The notes beneath the pieces are model-generated. The model was not told the DNA's origin, made no database searches, and worked only from the letters and a program-made list of their open reading frames with translations. Positions 35,239 through 47,383 of a DNA stretch of 64,000 bases are shown one piece after another. Position 1 is the first letter of the stretch. Every line of letters starts with the position of its first letter. The position numbers were made by a program, and so were the translations under genes. The DNA is from Nicotiana tabacum. Its lineage: Eukaryota > Streptophyta > Magnoliopsida > Solanales > Solanaceae. The DNA lies in assembly GCF_000715075.1 (NCBI RefSeq), contig NC_134084.1:1800501-1864500 (forward strand), read 5' to 3'.

Positions 35239-36245
35239 TGTCACGACCCCAAACCGGCCCGGTCGTGATGGCGCCTCTCGTAAAGACAAGGCCAGCCGAC
35301 ACAACACCCATATTAACCCTTTAATCATTAAGAGTCATTTTTAAGCCTTTAATTAAACAATATCTCATAACATAAGTCTGAATGAATAGTGCGGAAATAA
35401 CATGCAAGCCCGACATCGGGGTGTCACTAGCCATGAGCATCTACCAAGGTCTGAATACTATAAAAAAATAGTCAAAATGTACTAAGTACAGAAATGAAAT
35501 GAGAGGAAGGAAGCAGTGCTGCAAACGTCGTGCAACCACCTTGCTATCCTTGATGACTCCGCATCTGAGCAACCAATACCCGCTACCGGATTCCGGAATA
35601 CCTGAATCTGCACACGAGGTGCAGGGAGTAATGTGAGTACTCCAACCCAATAAGTAATAAGAGTAAATAAAGACTGACCAATAGGAAACAATGAATCCAC
35701 ATTTATGTTAAACTCAATAAGTACAACAGGCTTTCAAATCAGAGTACGAGTCAATCGTTTCGTTTAAAATCCAACTTTTGGTAAAAATTATTTAAAATAC
35801 CTTCCAACGGTTTCGGTAGGGGTTCAATACCATTTTTAATAAAGGAGATGAAAACCATAATCGGCTCCTCGGGCAAAATAGGAGTCATAAATACCTCATA
35901 ACAAGAAAACCTCAGTAGAAATAACAAAAAGCCAAATAAGTGATTAAGTTCTGAACATCTCATAAACCCCAGCTTAAATGAAAGTTGTTTAAAAATATTT
36001 ATTCAACGTTTTTGACAGAGGCTCGGTATAAAGATGAGTGAAAGCAGTCAATAAATCAACATATTCGATAGAAACTCATTTAAAGAGGAGTAAAAATCAA
36101 TAAGTTCATAAACAGGCCTCTCAGGCAAAGCATCACTCAGGTGCATGTATATATATCTATCGCCCCTCGGGCTAGCCTCTCAGTCACTCGTGACTCAACT
36201 CTTACCAATCAGTACTTACACTCAGCACTCATGCTCAATAGGTAC
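35239..36245 (-). repeat. Outer element: 3' LTR, first part
   Basis: Matches 54623-55627 almost base for base. It stops after CTCAATAGGTAC, where the nested Ogre-like element begins (TGTCACACC at 36246). Confidence 0.9.
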
Positions 36246-37050
36246 TGTCACACCTCCTTTTTCTGTACCCGCGAGGGTACAAGGGAGTTTTTTCCAATTA
36301 AAGGACAATCGAAACGAGATTTGTTTATTTATTTTAGAGTCGCCACTTGGGAGATTTAGGGTGTCACAAGTCACCAATTTTAATCCCGAATCGAGGAAAA
36401 GAATGACTCCATATTACAGTCTGCGCACCAGAAATCCGGATAAGGAATTCTGTTAACCCGGGAGAAGGTGTTAGGCATTCCCGAGTTCCGTGGTTCTAGC
36501 ACGGTCGCTCAACTGTCATATTTGGCTTGATTATCTGATTTAATACAAATATGAACTTATGTGCAAATTTTAACTTTTTACCGCTTTCATAATTATTATT
36601 ATTATTTTTTACAAGGAATTGCAACGTTGTGAAAATGTATCTCAAACCGCGTTACAATCAATGTACCCGTGGTCGTCGACACACTTTGAATCCGTTGAGA
36701 TTTGGATTTGGGTCACATCAATGTGCACCTGAGTTTAAGAAAATTAAATTATTAAAGGCGCGCCTAAAGCGACTAGCGTATCATCTACTTTGGGTAGGGC
36801 CGTGGAATTTTGCTAAACAGTCCATCCCGAAGTCTAAGCAATATAAAGCAAATATTTACTGAGGGCCCTGCAATTTTGTATTTTTATTTGGCGAGACTCA
36901 TCTCATTCTTCTTTTTAAAGATAAACCTATAGTGACTACATTTCTTCTATTAAGTTTGTCTCTAAAAATAAAAAAAAATTTCTCAATTAATTACATGCTG
37001 AAAAACAAAATAACTTCTTAGTTATTAGTTTACGGCTAATGTGAATGGAA
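36246..37050 (-). repeat. Ogre-like LTR end, inverted arm
   Basis: About 800 bp, starting TGTCACACCTCCTTTTTC, is the inverse of 37997-38797 with only scattered differences. Shared landmarks include GGCGCGCCTAAAGCGACTAG, GGGCCGTGGAATTTTGC and CCCGGGAGAAGGTGTTAGGC. Confidence 0.9.
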
Positions 37051-37309
37051 AATTACGATCGAGTTTGTACAAAGAAAAATTGCTTTCATTCTATATTCTA
37101 TTATTCAATAATACTGGAACATGAGATTGACACACCATAATATCAAAAACAAATTAACTAGTATTTGATTAATTTAAACTAAAATTATTAGATGAAGAAG
37201 TTATACATATGCAAGCCCATTACTCATTAATTAATCGACTACATTTTTATACAAAGAAAGGAAAATTATATTCAAACACAAATCTAAACAGGAGGGATTC
37301 AACAGGAAC

Positions 37310-38797
37310 AAAACCTAAATAAAGTGAGATTCTCTTTTAAAAAAAAATAAAAAAGTGAGATTTTAAATAAGATAAAGTAATTAAAGTTGTAATTTTAAAA
37401 ATAAAAGTAAATAAAGGTAGGATTTCTTTTTCTAAAAAAATAAAAGCAATTTGTAAGTGGGATTTCTTTTAATTAAAAAAATAATAAAATAATAAAAAAC
37501 AAATCTGAAAATTTCGAAAATTTTGCTATAAATAGAAGAGAAAATTTATGAATAAGGGAGTTGAAAAAAGAGGAAAAACTAGATAGAGAGAAGAAGAAAA
37601 GAGAGGGGCGGAGAGAGCAGTATACACTCGATATACACTCTGGATACACAAAATATACAAGGACATAATTCATTTTTGAGAGAGTAAAACAGATAGAAAC
37701 AAATTTTCTGAAATATTGAGAGCGGAAGAACACCATAGAGAGTTCAAATCTAGAAAGAAAAAAATAAAGAGAGATTTCCGCACTATTTGTCTTCTCCATT
37801 TTTACTAGTTTTCTCCGTGTTGCTGGGATTTCTGGACTGAGGTGTTGAAGCTACTGTGTTGGGCTTTCTGCTGCTGTATGTTGATGTGTTACATACTACT
37901 ATGCTGATCTTCTTCTTCTTGTACTGTCATTTCCAGGTACACATTTGTACACTCTCAGCTTGAAGCGAAATGAAATATTAATCAGGCTAATGTCATTTCC
38001 ATTCACATTAGCCGTAAACTAATAACTAAGAAGTTATTTTTTTTTCAGCATGTAATTAATTGAGAAATTTTCTTTTATTTTTAGAGACAAACTTAATAGA
38101 AGAAATGTAGTCACTATAGGTTTATCTTTAAAAATAAGAATGAGATGAGCCTCGCCAAATAAAAATACAAAATTGCGGGGCCCTCAGTAAATATTTGCTT
38201 TATATTGCTTAGACTTCGGGATGGACCGTTTAGCAAAATTCCACGGCCCTACCCAAAGTAGATGATACGCTAGTCGCTTTAGGCGCGCCTTTAATAATTT
38301 AATTTTCTTAAACTCGGGTGCACATTGATGTGACCCAAATCCAAATCTCAACGGAGTCAAAGTGTGTCGACGACCACGGGTACATTAATTGTAACGTGGT
38401 TCGAGATACATTTTCACAACGTTGCAATTCCTTGTAAAAAATAATAATAATAATTATGAAAGCGGTAAAAAGTTAAAATTTGCACATAAGTTCATATTTG
38501 TATTAAATCAGATAATCAAGCCAAATATGACAGTTGAGCGACCGTGCTAGAACCACAGAACTCGGGAATGCCTAACACCTTCTCCCGGGTTAACAGAATT
38601 CCTTATCCGAATTTCTGGTGCGCAGACTGTAATATGGAGATCTTTTCCTCAATTCGGGATTAAAATTGGTGACTTGGGACACCCTAAATCTCCCAAGTGA
38701 CGACTCTGAAATAAATAAACAAATCCCGTTTCGATTGTCCTTTAATTGGAAAAAACTCCCTTGTACCCTCGCGGGTACGGAAAAAGGAGGTGTGACA
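37310..38797 (+). repeat. Ogre-like LTR piece, + orientation, with promoter
   Basis: It contains segment X (37310-37485, inverse copy at 47384-47560), a TATA box (37527-37534), a probable transcript start region, and the 800-bp arm 37997-38797 ending GGAGGTGTGACA directly before the primer site. The 5' part of the LTR (TGTAAGCACG...) is missing here. Confidence 0.7.
37527..37534 (+). promoter_or_regulatory. TATA box of the Ogre-like LTR
   Basis: TATAAATA in the middle of the LTR, followed by a purine-rich leader (GAAGAGAAAA...). It is placed between U3-like AT-rich DNA and the conserved downstream arm. Confidence 0.5.
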
Positions 38798-38801
38798 GCT
38801 C

Positions 38802-38819
38802 TGGCGACTCTGCTGGGGA
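38802..38819 (+). other. Primer-binding site, tRNA-Arg type
   Basis: TGGCGACTCTGCTGGGGA lies four bases after the LTR end GTGTGACA. Its complement ends in ...GTCGCCA, consistent with a tRNA-Arg 3' end. Ogre-type gypsy elements use tRNA-Arg. Confidence 0.75.
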
Positions 38820-39740
38820 ATTTTTCCCAGAACCACTGGTTCTGGGTTAGAAATTCGAGCTTAGATGAATTGTTATATTTGGTTTTATCTGATTTTGTTA
38901 CATGATACATGCCTAATGTGCTAAATGATGCTTTTACCGCTTTGATATTATTTGAACTGTATATAAACTGTGCCGAAACCCTTCTCTTCTTACCTCCGGG
39001 GAGAAGCTCGCTGGTCGAGACTCCCTATTCTGTTAGTGTCATACCTTGAAATAAGAAAGAGGCCGGACAAGTTACAAAGCCGGACGACCCCGCGGGTCCC
39101 CGGTACGTAGCCCCCTCCTCGACTCGAGTTTTCCGCTCGGGTACACAGTCTAGAACAAATACCCAGGTTATGAACTTAGAATAACTCAGCTTCATGCCGG
39201 ATCCCTAGTAGGAACGTTTGTTTGCATCACGTGCATTTGACTTTGGAGGCTCAACACAGGGGTTGGGTCTGTCTAGGACAGGTGCACCAAAAATGAAAAT
39301 GACTATCCTGATGCATCTTACTTGCTGCTACTTGCGCATTTATTCGATTCGGACTTGTGTGTTGACCGATTTTTGAATATCAGGAATATTGTGAAATTGA
39401 AAAAAAAAAGGAAAAAAAAAGAAATAGCGGTTAGGGAATTGATTGTTTATTTTTGAAAAAAAACCCAATACCCAAATACTGTCAAAACTCTGCCGAAATT
39501 TTGAGAAAATGAAAAATGTCTTATTAGTCTGTTTTATTAAAAGCAAAAGAAAAATAGAAGAAAAAAAAAGTTGTTGTTCTGTTTGTTTTTCAAAAAAACA
39601 TATAGAAAAAAAATAGTTTGTCATGAAAATGAAAATGAAAAAGAGTCTTATTTTTAAAATAGATTTTTATTTGTTTATAAAAATTCCAAAAAATAAAAAT
39701 AAAACGAGTCGTGCGTTGAACGTGGTTTTATTATTTGTTC

Positions 39741-39807
<67 letters not shown>

Positions 39808-42800
39808 CCAAAAAGTATTTTTCTTTACTAACCTGTTTGTTTCGCAAATAAAGTTAAGGTGGTTGGTTTGTGGTAAGTCGGACAATGACACCCAGAATCC
39901 TTTACTTGCACCTCACGATACACACTCTGCGGGGATCAGGCCTGATAACAGAAGCACTCGAATCCTATTGGGAACTTGTTGACGGAGGTTGATGATATTG
40001 AAGCTGGTGGCTAAGATGCTAGTTTTGATAAAGTGGGAGGACGCTCCGTTCCTTGGTTAGAAAGAGAGAAGCTTGTGGTGGTTTATTTTGTTGTCATTTC
40101 TGTTGTTCGGATTATTAGGATTGTAATTCGGATATTGTTTTGTGTCAATATCTTTCTGCTTATCTTTCCGTTTTGTCATAGCGGTTTGTTTAAATTTTGT
40201 CCAGGTTGTCTAGGATTTTATTCCGGTTTATTTTTTTAACCATTTCACCGGTAGTCCAATGCAAAATCCGGTCTTTGATTATTTCCAGTCATCTCTTTGT
40301 CTAGTCCTTTTATCATTTCTGTTCAGTGCCGATTCTAGTGACATGACATGCGCACACAGTTTGGGCCTAACCTTAAAAGTTAATAATAAAACCCTGGAAA
40401 GACGATCGGACCATTTAAAGGAAATAAGGACGGTTGAGATTATTCAGAGCTTGAGTCATATGGAATTGGGGCAAGTAAAATATAAAGAAAACCGTTAAAA
40501 GCAAGATTCGCCAAATTGGCATGATAATGAGAGTGTCGCCCAACGGTGCTTTAGAAATGACAAAGGAAAAATAAAATGTTTAACATAATTGTCAAAGTCC
40601 AGCACCATCGGAAGAGACTATAAATCTATGTTCAATTGTGTTGTTTGCACTTGGCATGTTTTGAAGACTGGAATGACGAAGGCATTTTGTTCTGCTACCT
40701 AAACACTTTATCCTTCGTTACCCCTTTTGAGCCTTGTTTATTTTCTTTCATACCCCTCATTCGGAATCAGTAGCAACGACTAGAAGATGCGAACATGGAA
40801 GATAAAAAAAAGAGAATAGCAAAACAACAAAAAACAAAAAAAAAGCAAGAAAAAAAAAGAGCAAAAGAAAAAAGAAAAGAAAGATAAGAAATGAGTGAAA
40901 AGAAAGTCACAAGAAAAAAGAGGAATTGGGAACTACGTTTGACCTGATTTCCTCAAAGAGGATACGTAGGCGCTTCACGGCTCGGTCATAGTTTTGAAAA
41001 ATGAAAAAAAAATCAATTAAAATATCCCCAAGCAAGAAACTGGGGCAGATGTTGCGTTTGTTGTAAATAAATCTAGTTCCGAAGGTTGTAATTAATAACC
41101 CAAAATCGATGCATTTTTGAGCCTTTAATACCCTTTCTTTCTAACCCTATCCAAAACCCACATTACGGTCCAAAGAAAGACCTTCTGATCAGTCTTCAAA
41201 AGATGCCAAGTCAGACAAATGAAGAGTCTCACCGACGAACACAACATTCTGTTCCACAGCAGAAATGACTCTAATCTCCAACAGAAAGAGTCATACCGAC
41301 AACACTCCAAATCCCCAGCTGGAGAGTGATACAAATGAGAGAGTCTTATCGGTGAAAATCTTCACGGACACCATAAGGCGATGAAAGCTGAGAGAAAAAC
41401 CAAAATGAGAGAGACTTGATAGTGAAAACCCTTTTGGGCACTACAAGTCGAATAAGATTGAGAATCATATGGGGAATTGCCAATTGAAGATCTTGAAAGA
41501 TGATTGGTGGTAGAGGATAGGCCACATGCGCATGTCATGACCATTAGAGTCGGTATCTACAATTGATAGGTTTTTATTTATAGTTTCTTTTGTTAAAGAG
41601 TCATTTTTTCCTTTGTCTTTTTATTCTGTTCCCTTTTATCTTTTTCCTTTTATAGAAAAATCCCCAATAGAGTCTATTTGGTCAGAACAAGTGTGAATTG
41701 ACTTCAAAATATGCCATCAACTTTCCAATCATGCAAGATGAGATCTGACTAGTACATCCAAGTGGTATAGTCAGCAAGGAACAAGCGCAAGGCCAGTGTC
41801 AAAAATATATATCCCCAGCAAAAGGCCCGTGAACAAAGCAAGGAAAGCAGTGAGCAGGATTCGGGAAATTCATACTAGACTAAAAGGTCGGGGAAATGCC
41901 AGTTTCCGAGCTTTGCCACAAAAAAAGAGGGATATCCCCAGCAGGAAGGGATTATCCCCAACAAATAATATCATCCCCAACAAGTTGTTGAACGCAGAGC
42001 AAGGAAGGAGAAAGGGAAAAGCCATCCCAGTAGGAGTATCACAACCAACCACCGCGTTTTAAACTAACAAATTTTGTTTGATTTGAAACAGGTAAATGAA
42101 ATGGCATTGATGCCAGAAATGCATGCACAAGGGATATTATCAAACTGGGGTAGAAAATTTTCCTTCCATTTAGAAAATTTTCTGGAAGTCAGGTACCCAT
42201 TCGGGGAAGGATAAAGATAACACCAATCTCAAGGGAAATGGTCTTAGAACCAATGTTGCCCCCAACATAATAAGTTTCAATAGAGGAAGTCGTTCCCCAG
42301 CAGACAGAACAAAGGGATGAAACTTGAGCTCAGAAAAAGCAGAAGGCCAGTATCATTCCCAACAGCCTTCCGAAGAGTGAAACACTAGTTCTGAAGGAAT
42401 TAGAATCCCCCAGCAGTGTTATCCTCGACAGCGTTATCCCCAGTGGATAACATTTTATCCCCCCAACAGGTAAGTAAATAATTCCCCAACATTGTTATCC
42501 CTAGCAGTTTCGAGGAGTCCAACACAAGTTTGGTGAAAATCGGTATCCTCAGCGGTTCTTTTCGGGGAAAGGCAAAACGAGTCTTAAGGGAGTTAGTCTT
42601 CGAAGGAAGAAGCTAAAAAAAAAAAAAAGAAAGAAAGAAAAAAAAGGGAAGTAGTTTGCAGGGGAATGAAACATCCTACTCAAAAGGAAGTAGTTCTAGA
42701 AGAAGTAAGATAACATATTTACTCAGCAGAGTTATCTTCAGCAGTGTTATCCCCAGCGGATCATCGAGATGTAGAAGCATCCTCGACAGATTTTCGGGCA

Positions 42801-42906
42801 ACCCAGAGTGGGGTCGGACAACCCATAATGGGGAAGGAAGAATGGGAAAATTCATCCCCAGCAAAATAATTCCCAGCAAGTTTTCGAGGGAAGACATTTT
42901 CAAGTT
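38820..42906 (+). other. Ogre-like interior, non-coding leader region
   Basis: No gag or pol reading frame. A (TA)n microsatellite lies at 39745-39805 and a purine-rich patch (AAAAAAGCAAGAAAAAAAA type) at about 40805-40920. Many copies of ATCCCCAGCA/ATCCCCAACA-type motifs occur at 41810-42900, irregularly spaced, and similar ones return at 46990-47330. Short frames are not supported by similarity. Confidence 0.55.
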
Positions 42907-42910
42907 TTAA

Positions 42911-44568
42911 GGATATTTCGGGTTCATCCTCCCTCGTATAGGATATGTCGGATTCATCCGCCCTCGAATAGGATATGTTGGGTTCATCCGCCCTCGAATA
43001 GGATATTTCGGGTTCATCCGCCCTCGAATAGGATATGTCGGGTTCATCCGCCCTCGAACAGGATATGTCGGGTTCATCCGCCCTCGAACAGGATATGTCG
43101 GGTTCATCCGCCCTCGAACAGGATATGTCGGGTTCATCCGCCCTCGAACAGGATATGTCGGGTTCATCCGCCCTCGAACAGGATATGTCGGGTTCATCCG
43201 CCCTCGAACAGGATATGTCGGGTTCATCCGCCCTCGAACAGGATATGTCGGGTTCATCCGCCCTCGAACAGGATATGTCGGGTTCATCCGCCCTCGAACA
43301 GGATATGTCGGGTTCATCCGCCCTCGAATAGGATATGTCGGGTTCATCCGCCCTCGAATAGGATATGTCGGGTTCATCCGCCCTCGAATAGGATATGTCG
43401 GGTTCATCCGCCCTTGAATAGGATATGTCGGGTTCATCCGCCCTCGAACAGGATATGTCGGGTTCGTCCGCCCTTAAACAGGATATGTCGGGTTCATCCG
43501 CCCTCGAACAGGATATGTCAGGTTCATCAGCCCTCGAACAGGATATGTCGGGTTCATCCGCCCTCAAACAGGATATGTTGGGTTCATCCGCCCTCGAACA
43601 GGATATGTCGGGTTCATCCGCCCTCGAACAAGATATGTCGGGTTCATCCGCCCTCGAACAGGATATGTCGGGTTCATCCGCCCTCGAATAGGATATGTTC
43701 GGGTTCATCCGCCCTCGAATAGGATATGTCGGGTTCATCCGCCCTCGAATAGGATATGTCGGGTTCATCCGCCCTCAAACAGGATATGTCGGGTTCATCC
43801 GCCCTCGAACAGGATATGTCGGGTTCATCCGCCCTCGAACAGGATATGTCGGGTTCATCCGCCCTCGAACAGGATATGTCTGGTTCATCCGCCCTCGAAC
43901 AGGATATGTCTGGTTCATCCGCCCTCGAATAGGATATGTCGGGTTCATCCGCCCTCGAATAGGATATGTCGGGTTCATCCGCCCTCGAATAGGATATTTC
44001 GGGTTCATCCGCCCTCGAATAGGATATGTCGGGTTCATCCGCCCTCGAACAGGATATGTCGGGTTCATCCGCCCTCGAACAGGATATGTCGGGTTCATCC
44101 GCCCTCGAACAGGATATGTCGGGTTCATCCGCCCTCGAACAGGATATGTCGGGTTCATCCGCCCTCGAACAGGATATGTCGGGTTCATCCGCCGCCGAAT
44201 AGGATATGTCGGGTTCATCCGCCCTCGAATAGGATATGTCGGGTTCATCCGCCCTCGAACAGGATATGTCGGGTTCATCCGCCCTCGAACAGGATATGTC
44301 GGGTTCATCCGCCCTCGAACAGGATATGTCGGGTTCATCCGCCCTCGAACAGGATATGTCGGGTTCATCCGCCCTCGAACAGGATATGTCGGGTTCATCC
44401 GCCCTCGAACAGGATATGTCGGGTTCATCCGCCCTCGAATAGGATAGTTCGGGTTCATCCTCCCTCGAATAGGATAGTTCGGGTTCATCCGCCCTCAAAT
44501 AGGATACGTTGGGTTCATCCGCCCTCAAATAGGATACGTTGGGTTCATCCGCCCTCAAATAGGATTTT
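42911..44568. repeat. 30-bp satellite-like array (about 55 copies)
   Basis: Unit GGATATGTCGGGTTCATCCG plus CCCTCGAACA, head to tail. Variation is mostly AACA/AATA at the end and GTCG/TTCG. A single extra base at about 43699 shifts the register by one. Because 30 is divisible by 3 and the unit has no stop in several frames, long spurious frames appear on both strands. Confidence 0.97.
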
Positions 44569-44671
44569 ATTCTCAAAGTTGTGGTTGAAAACAGGCGCCC
44601 ACCTGAATAACGAGAGGAATACTTTTTTGTCTGTCCATTTCATATTTTAAGCGCCCACCTGTATAACAAGG

Positions 44672-45012
44672 GAATACATTCCACTCCTTTACCAATAGGA
44701 GACGCACTTCCTAGGTCTAGTTTTGCCAATAGGAGACGCACTTCCTAAGTTTTGCCAATAGGAGACGCACTTCCTAAGTTTTACCCATAGGAGACGCATT
44801 TCCTAAGTTTATTTTACCCATAGGAGATGCACTTCCTAAGTTAAAGATTTCATTAATAGGAGACGCACTTCCTAAGTTTAGTTTTACCGATAGGAGAAGC
44901 ACTTCCTAAGTTCATTTTACCCATAGGAGATGCATTTCCTCCTAAGTTTACTTTTACCCATGGGAGACGCATTTCCTCCTAAGTTTACTTTTACCCATAG
45001 GAGAGACATTTT
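44672..45012. repeat. Array of about 10 diverged 30-45-bp units
   Basis: Unit core ATAGGAGACGCACTTCCTAA with GTTTAGTTTTACC spacer, variable in length. It directly follows the 30-bp array. Confidence 0.9.
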
Positions 45013-45490
45013 CTCCTAAGTTGTTGTTGAAATCAGGAGTCCGCCTGAAGAGAAGAAAGGCGTTTTATTTTTAAAAATTGTTGAAATCTCGTCAACCTAA
45101 AGAAAGGAATGACATTTTATTTTCAAAGTTGTTGAAATCAGGAGCCCGCCTGAAGAGATGAATGGCGTTTGTTTTAAAAGTTGTTGAAATCTCGCCAACC
45201 TAAAGAAAGGAATGACATTTTATTTTCAAAGTTGTTGAAATCAGGAGCCCGCCTGAAGAGAGGAATGGCGTTTGTTTTAAAAGTTGTTGAAATCAGGATC
45301 CCGCCCGAAGAGAGGAATGGCGTTTATTTTTAAAGTTGTTTAAATCTCGCCAACCTAAAGAAAGGAATGGCATTTTATTTTAAAAGTTGTTGAAATCTCG
45401 CCAAGAAAGGAATGGCATTTATTTTCAAAGTTGTTGAAATCAGGAGCCCGCCTGAAGAGAGGAATGGCGTTTACATTTCAAGAGTTGAAG
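45013..45490. repeat. Array of two alternating ~45-bp units
   Basis: Units of the type GTTGAAATCAGGAGCCCGCC + TGAAGAGAGGAATGGCGTTT alternate with GTTGAAATCTCGCCAACCTA + AAGAAAGGAATGACATTTTA. About ten units, moderately diverged. Confidence 0.9.
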
Positions 45491-45540
45491 TTGGGAGCCC
45501 GCCCATATAACAGAGGCATACTTTTCAGTCTTTACATTTC

Positions 45541-46915
45541 TGTTCTAGGTCGCCCACCAGTAAAATGCGGGAATACATTCATGTTCTAGGTCGCCCACCA
45601 GTATAATGCGGGAATACTTTCTGTTCTAGGACGCCCACCAGTAAAATGCGGGAATACATTCATGTTCTAGGTCGCCCACCAGTATAATGCGGGAATACTT
45701 TCTGTTCTAGGTCGCCCACCAGTAAAATGCGGGAATACATTTATGTTCTAGGTCGCCCACCAGTAAAATGCGGGAATACTTTCTGTTCTAGGTCGCCCAC
45801 CAGTAAAATGCGGGAATACATTCATGTTCTAGGTCGCCCACCAGTAAAATGCGGGAATACTTTCTGTTCTAGGTCGCCCACCAGTAAAATGCGGGAATAC
45901 TTTCTGTTCTAGGTCGCCCACCAGTAAAATGCGGGAATACTTTCTGTTCTAGGTCGCCCACCAGTAAAATGCGGGAATACTTTCTGTTCTAGGTCGCCCA
46001 CCAGTAAAATGTGGGAATACTTTCTGTTCTAGGTCGCCCACCAGTATAATGCGGAAATACTTTCTGTTCTAGGTCGCCCACCAGTAAAATGCGGGAATAT
46101 TTTCATGTTCTAGGTCGCCCACCAGTATAATGCGGGAATACATTTCATGTTCTAGGTCGCCCACCAGCATAATGCGGGAATACATTTCTGTTCTAGGTCG
46201 CCCACCAGTATAATGCGGGAATACATTTCATGTTCTAGGTCGCCCACCAGTATAATGCGGGAATACATTCATGTTCTAGGTCGCCCACCAGTATAATGCG
46301 GGAATACATTTCATGTTCTAGGTCGCCCACCAGTATAATGCGGGAATACATTTCTGTTCTAGGTCGCCCACCAGTATAATGCGGGAATACATTTCATGTT
46401 CTAGGTCGCCCACCAGTATAATGCGGGAATACATTTCATGTTCTAGGTCGCCCACTAGTATAATGCGGGAATACATTCATGTTCTAGGTCGCCCACCAGT
46501 ATAATGCGAGAATACATTTCATGTTCTAGGTCGCCCACCAGTATAACGCGGGAATACATTTCTGTTCTAGGTCGCTCACCAGTATAATGCGGGAATACTT
46601 TCTGTTCTAGGTCGCCCACCAGTAAAATGCGGGAATACATTTATGTTCTAGGTCGCCCACCAGTAAAATGCGGGAATACTTTCTGTTCTAGGTCGCCCAC
46701 CAGTAAAATGCGGGAATACATTCTGTTCTAGGTCGCCCACCAGTAAAATGCGGGAATACATTCATGTTCTAGGTCGCCCACCAGTATAATTACATTTTCT
46801 GTCTTTTCATTTCTGTTCTAGGTCGCCCACCAGTATAATGCGGGAATACATTTCTGTCTTTTCATTTCTGTTCTAGGTCGCCCACCAGTATAATGCGGGC
46901 ATACATTTCATATTT
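45541..46915. repeat. About 41-bp array (about 33 copies)
   Basis: Unit TTCTAGGTCGCCCACCAGTA + TAATGCGGGAATACATTTC(ATG), head to tail. Variants differ by AGTATAAT/AGTAAAAT and by 1-4 bases at the junction. Confidence 0.95.
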
Positions 46916-47383
46916 TTGCATTCAGGCACCCACCTGTATAACGAGAGGAATACTTTTGAGTCTTATACTGCAGATCTTGAAATCAGTAACCCACTGGAAG
47001 GTAGAAGGTTACAACAGGAATCCCCAGCAGGAAACAATAAAAATCCCCAGCACCGGAAAGCAGAAGGTTGCAACAAGAGGTCCCAGCACAAGTTCAAGCG
47101 CATGAGTCAAAAGGAAGAAAAGACGCGTCTTGAAAGAAGCGGCATGTGAACATTAAATTATGCCCAGCATAACAGATCTGATGAAGAGAGCCGTATCCCC
47201 AGAGGAACCGCCAAAAAGCTTAATGAAGGAAGCCATGTCCCCAGCGGACCGAACAAAATGATGAAAACTGGTATTCAGAAAAGCAAAGGGCCAGTGTCAT
47301 CCCCAAATTCACGAAAGAAAAGCACCGGAGGAAACACAAGCCGACAAGAAAGCAAGGCAACAAGAACAAGTTGCGAACTTATT
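46916..47383 (+). other. Ogre-like interior after the arrays
   Basis: One last diverged array unit (GCACCCACCTGTATAACGAG) and further CCCCAGCA motifs, then the junction to the inverted LTR part at about 47384. No polypurine tract is seen before this junction. Confidence 0.5.

Noticed and set aside
35137..35328. Frame with long Tyr-Ile repeats (also 39623-39982 and 39667-39891)
   Set aside because: It is the translation of (TA)n microsatellites.
37473..37799. 108-aa minus-strand frame rich in Phe/Ser
   Set aside because: It is antisense to the purine-rich leader of the Ogre-like LTR, and composition explains it.
42761..44576. Long open frames of 176-335 aa with decapeptide repeats such as RADEPDISCS on the minus strand and GFIRPRTGYV on the plus strand
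   Set aside because: They are by-products of a 30-bp tandem array whose unit is divisible by three and lacks stops in several frames. Several frames on both strands are open at once and a 1-bp shift at about 43699 breaks the register, so there is no sign of selection for one frame.
45727..46640. Short frames across the 41-bp array on both strands
   Set aside because: They consist only of array translation, are broken irregularly by length variation and have no start context.
42911..46915. CRISPR-like repeat array
   Set aside because: Units are directly adjacent without unique spacers, in a plant retrotransposon. This is satellite-type DNA.
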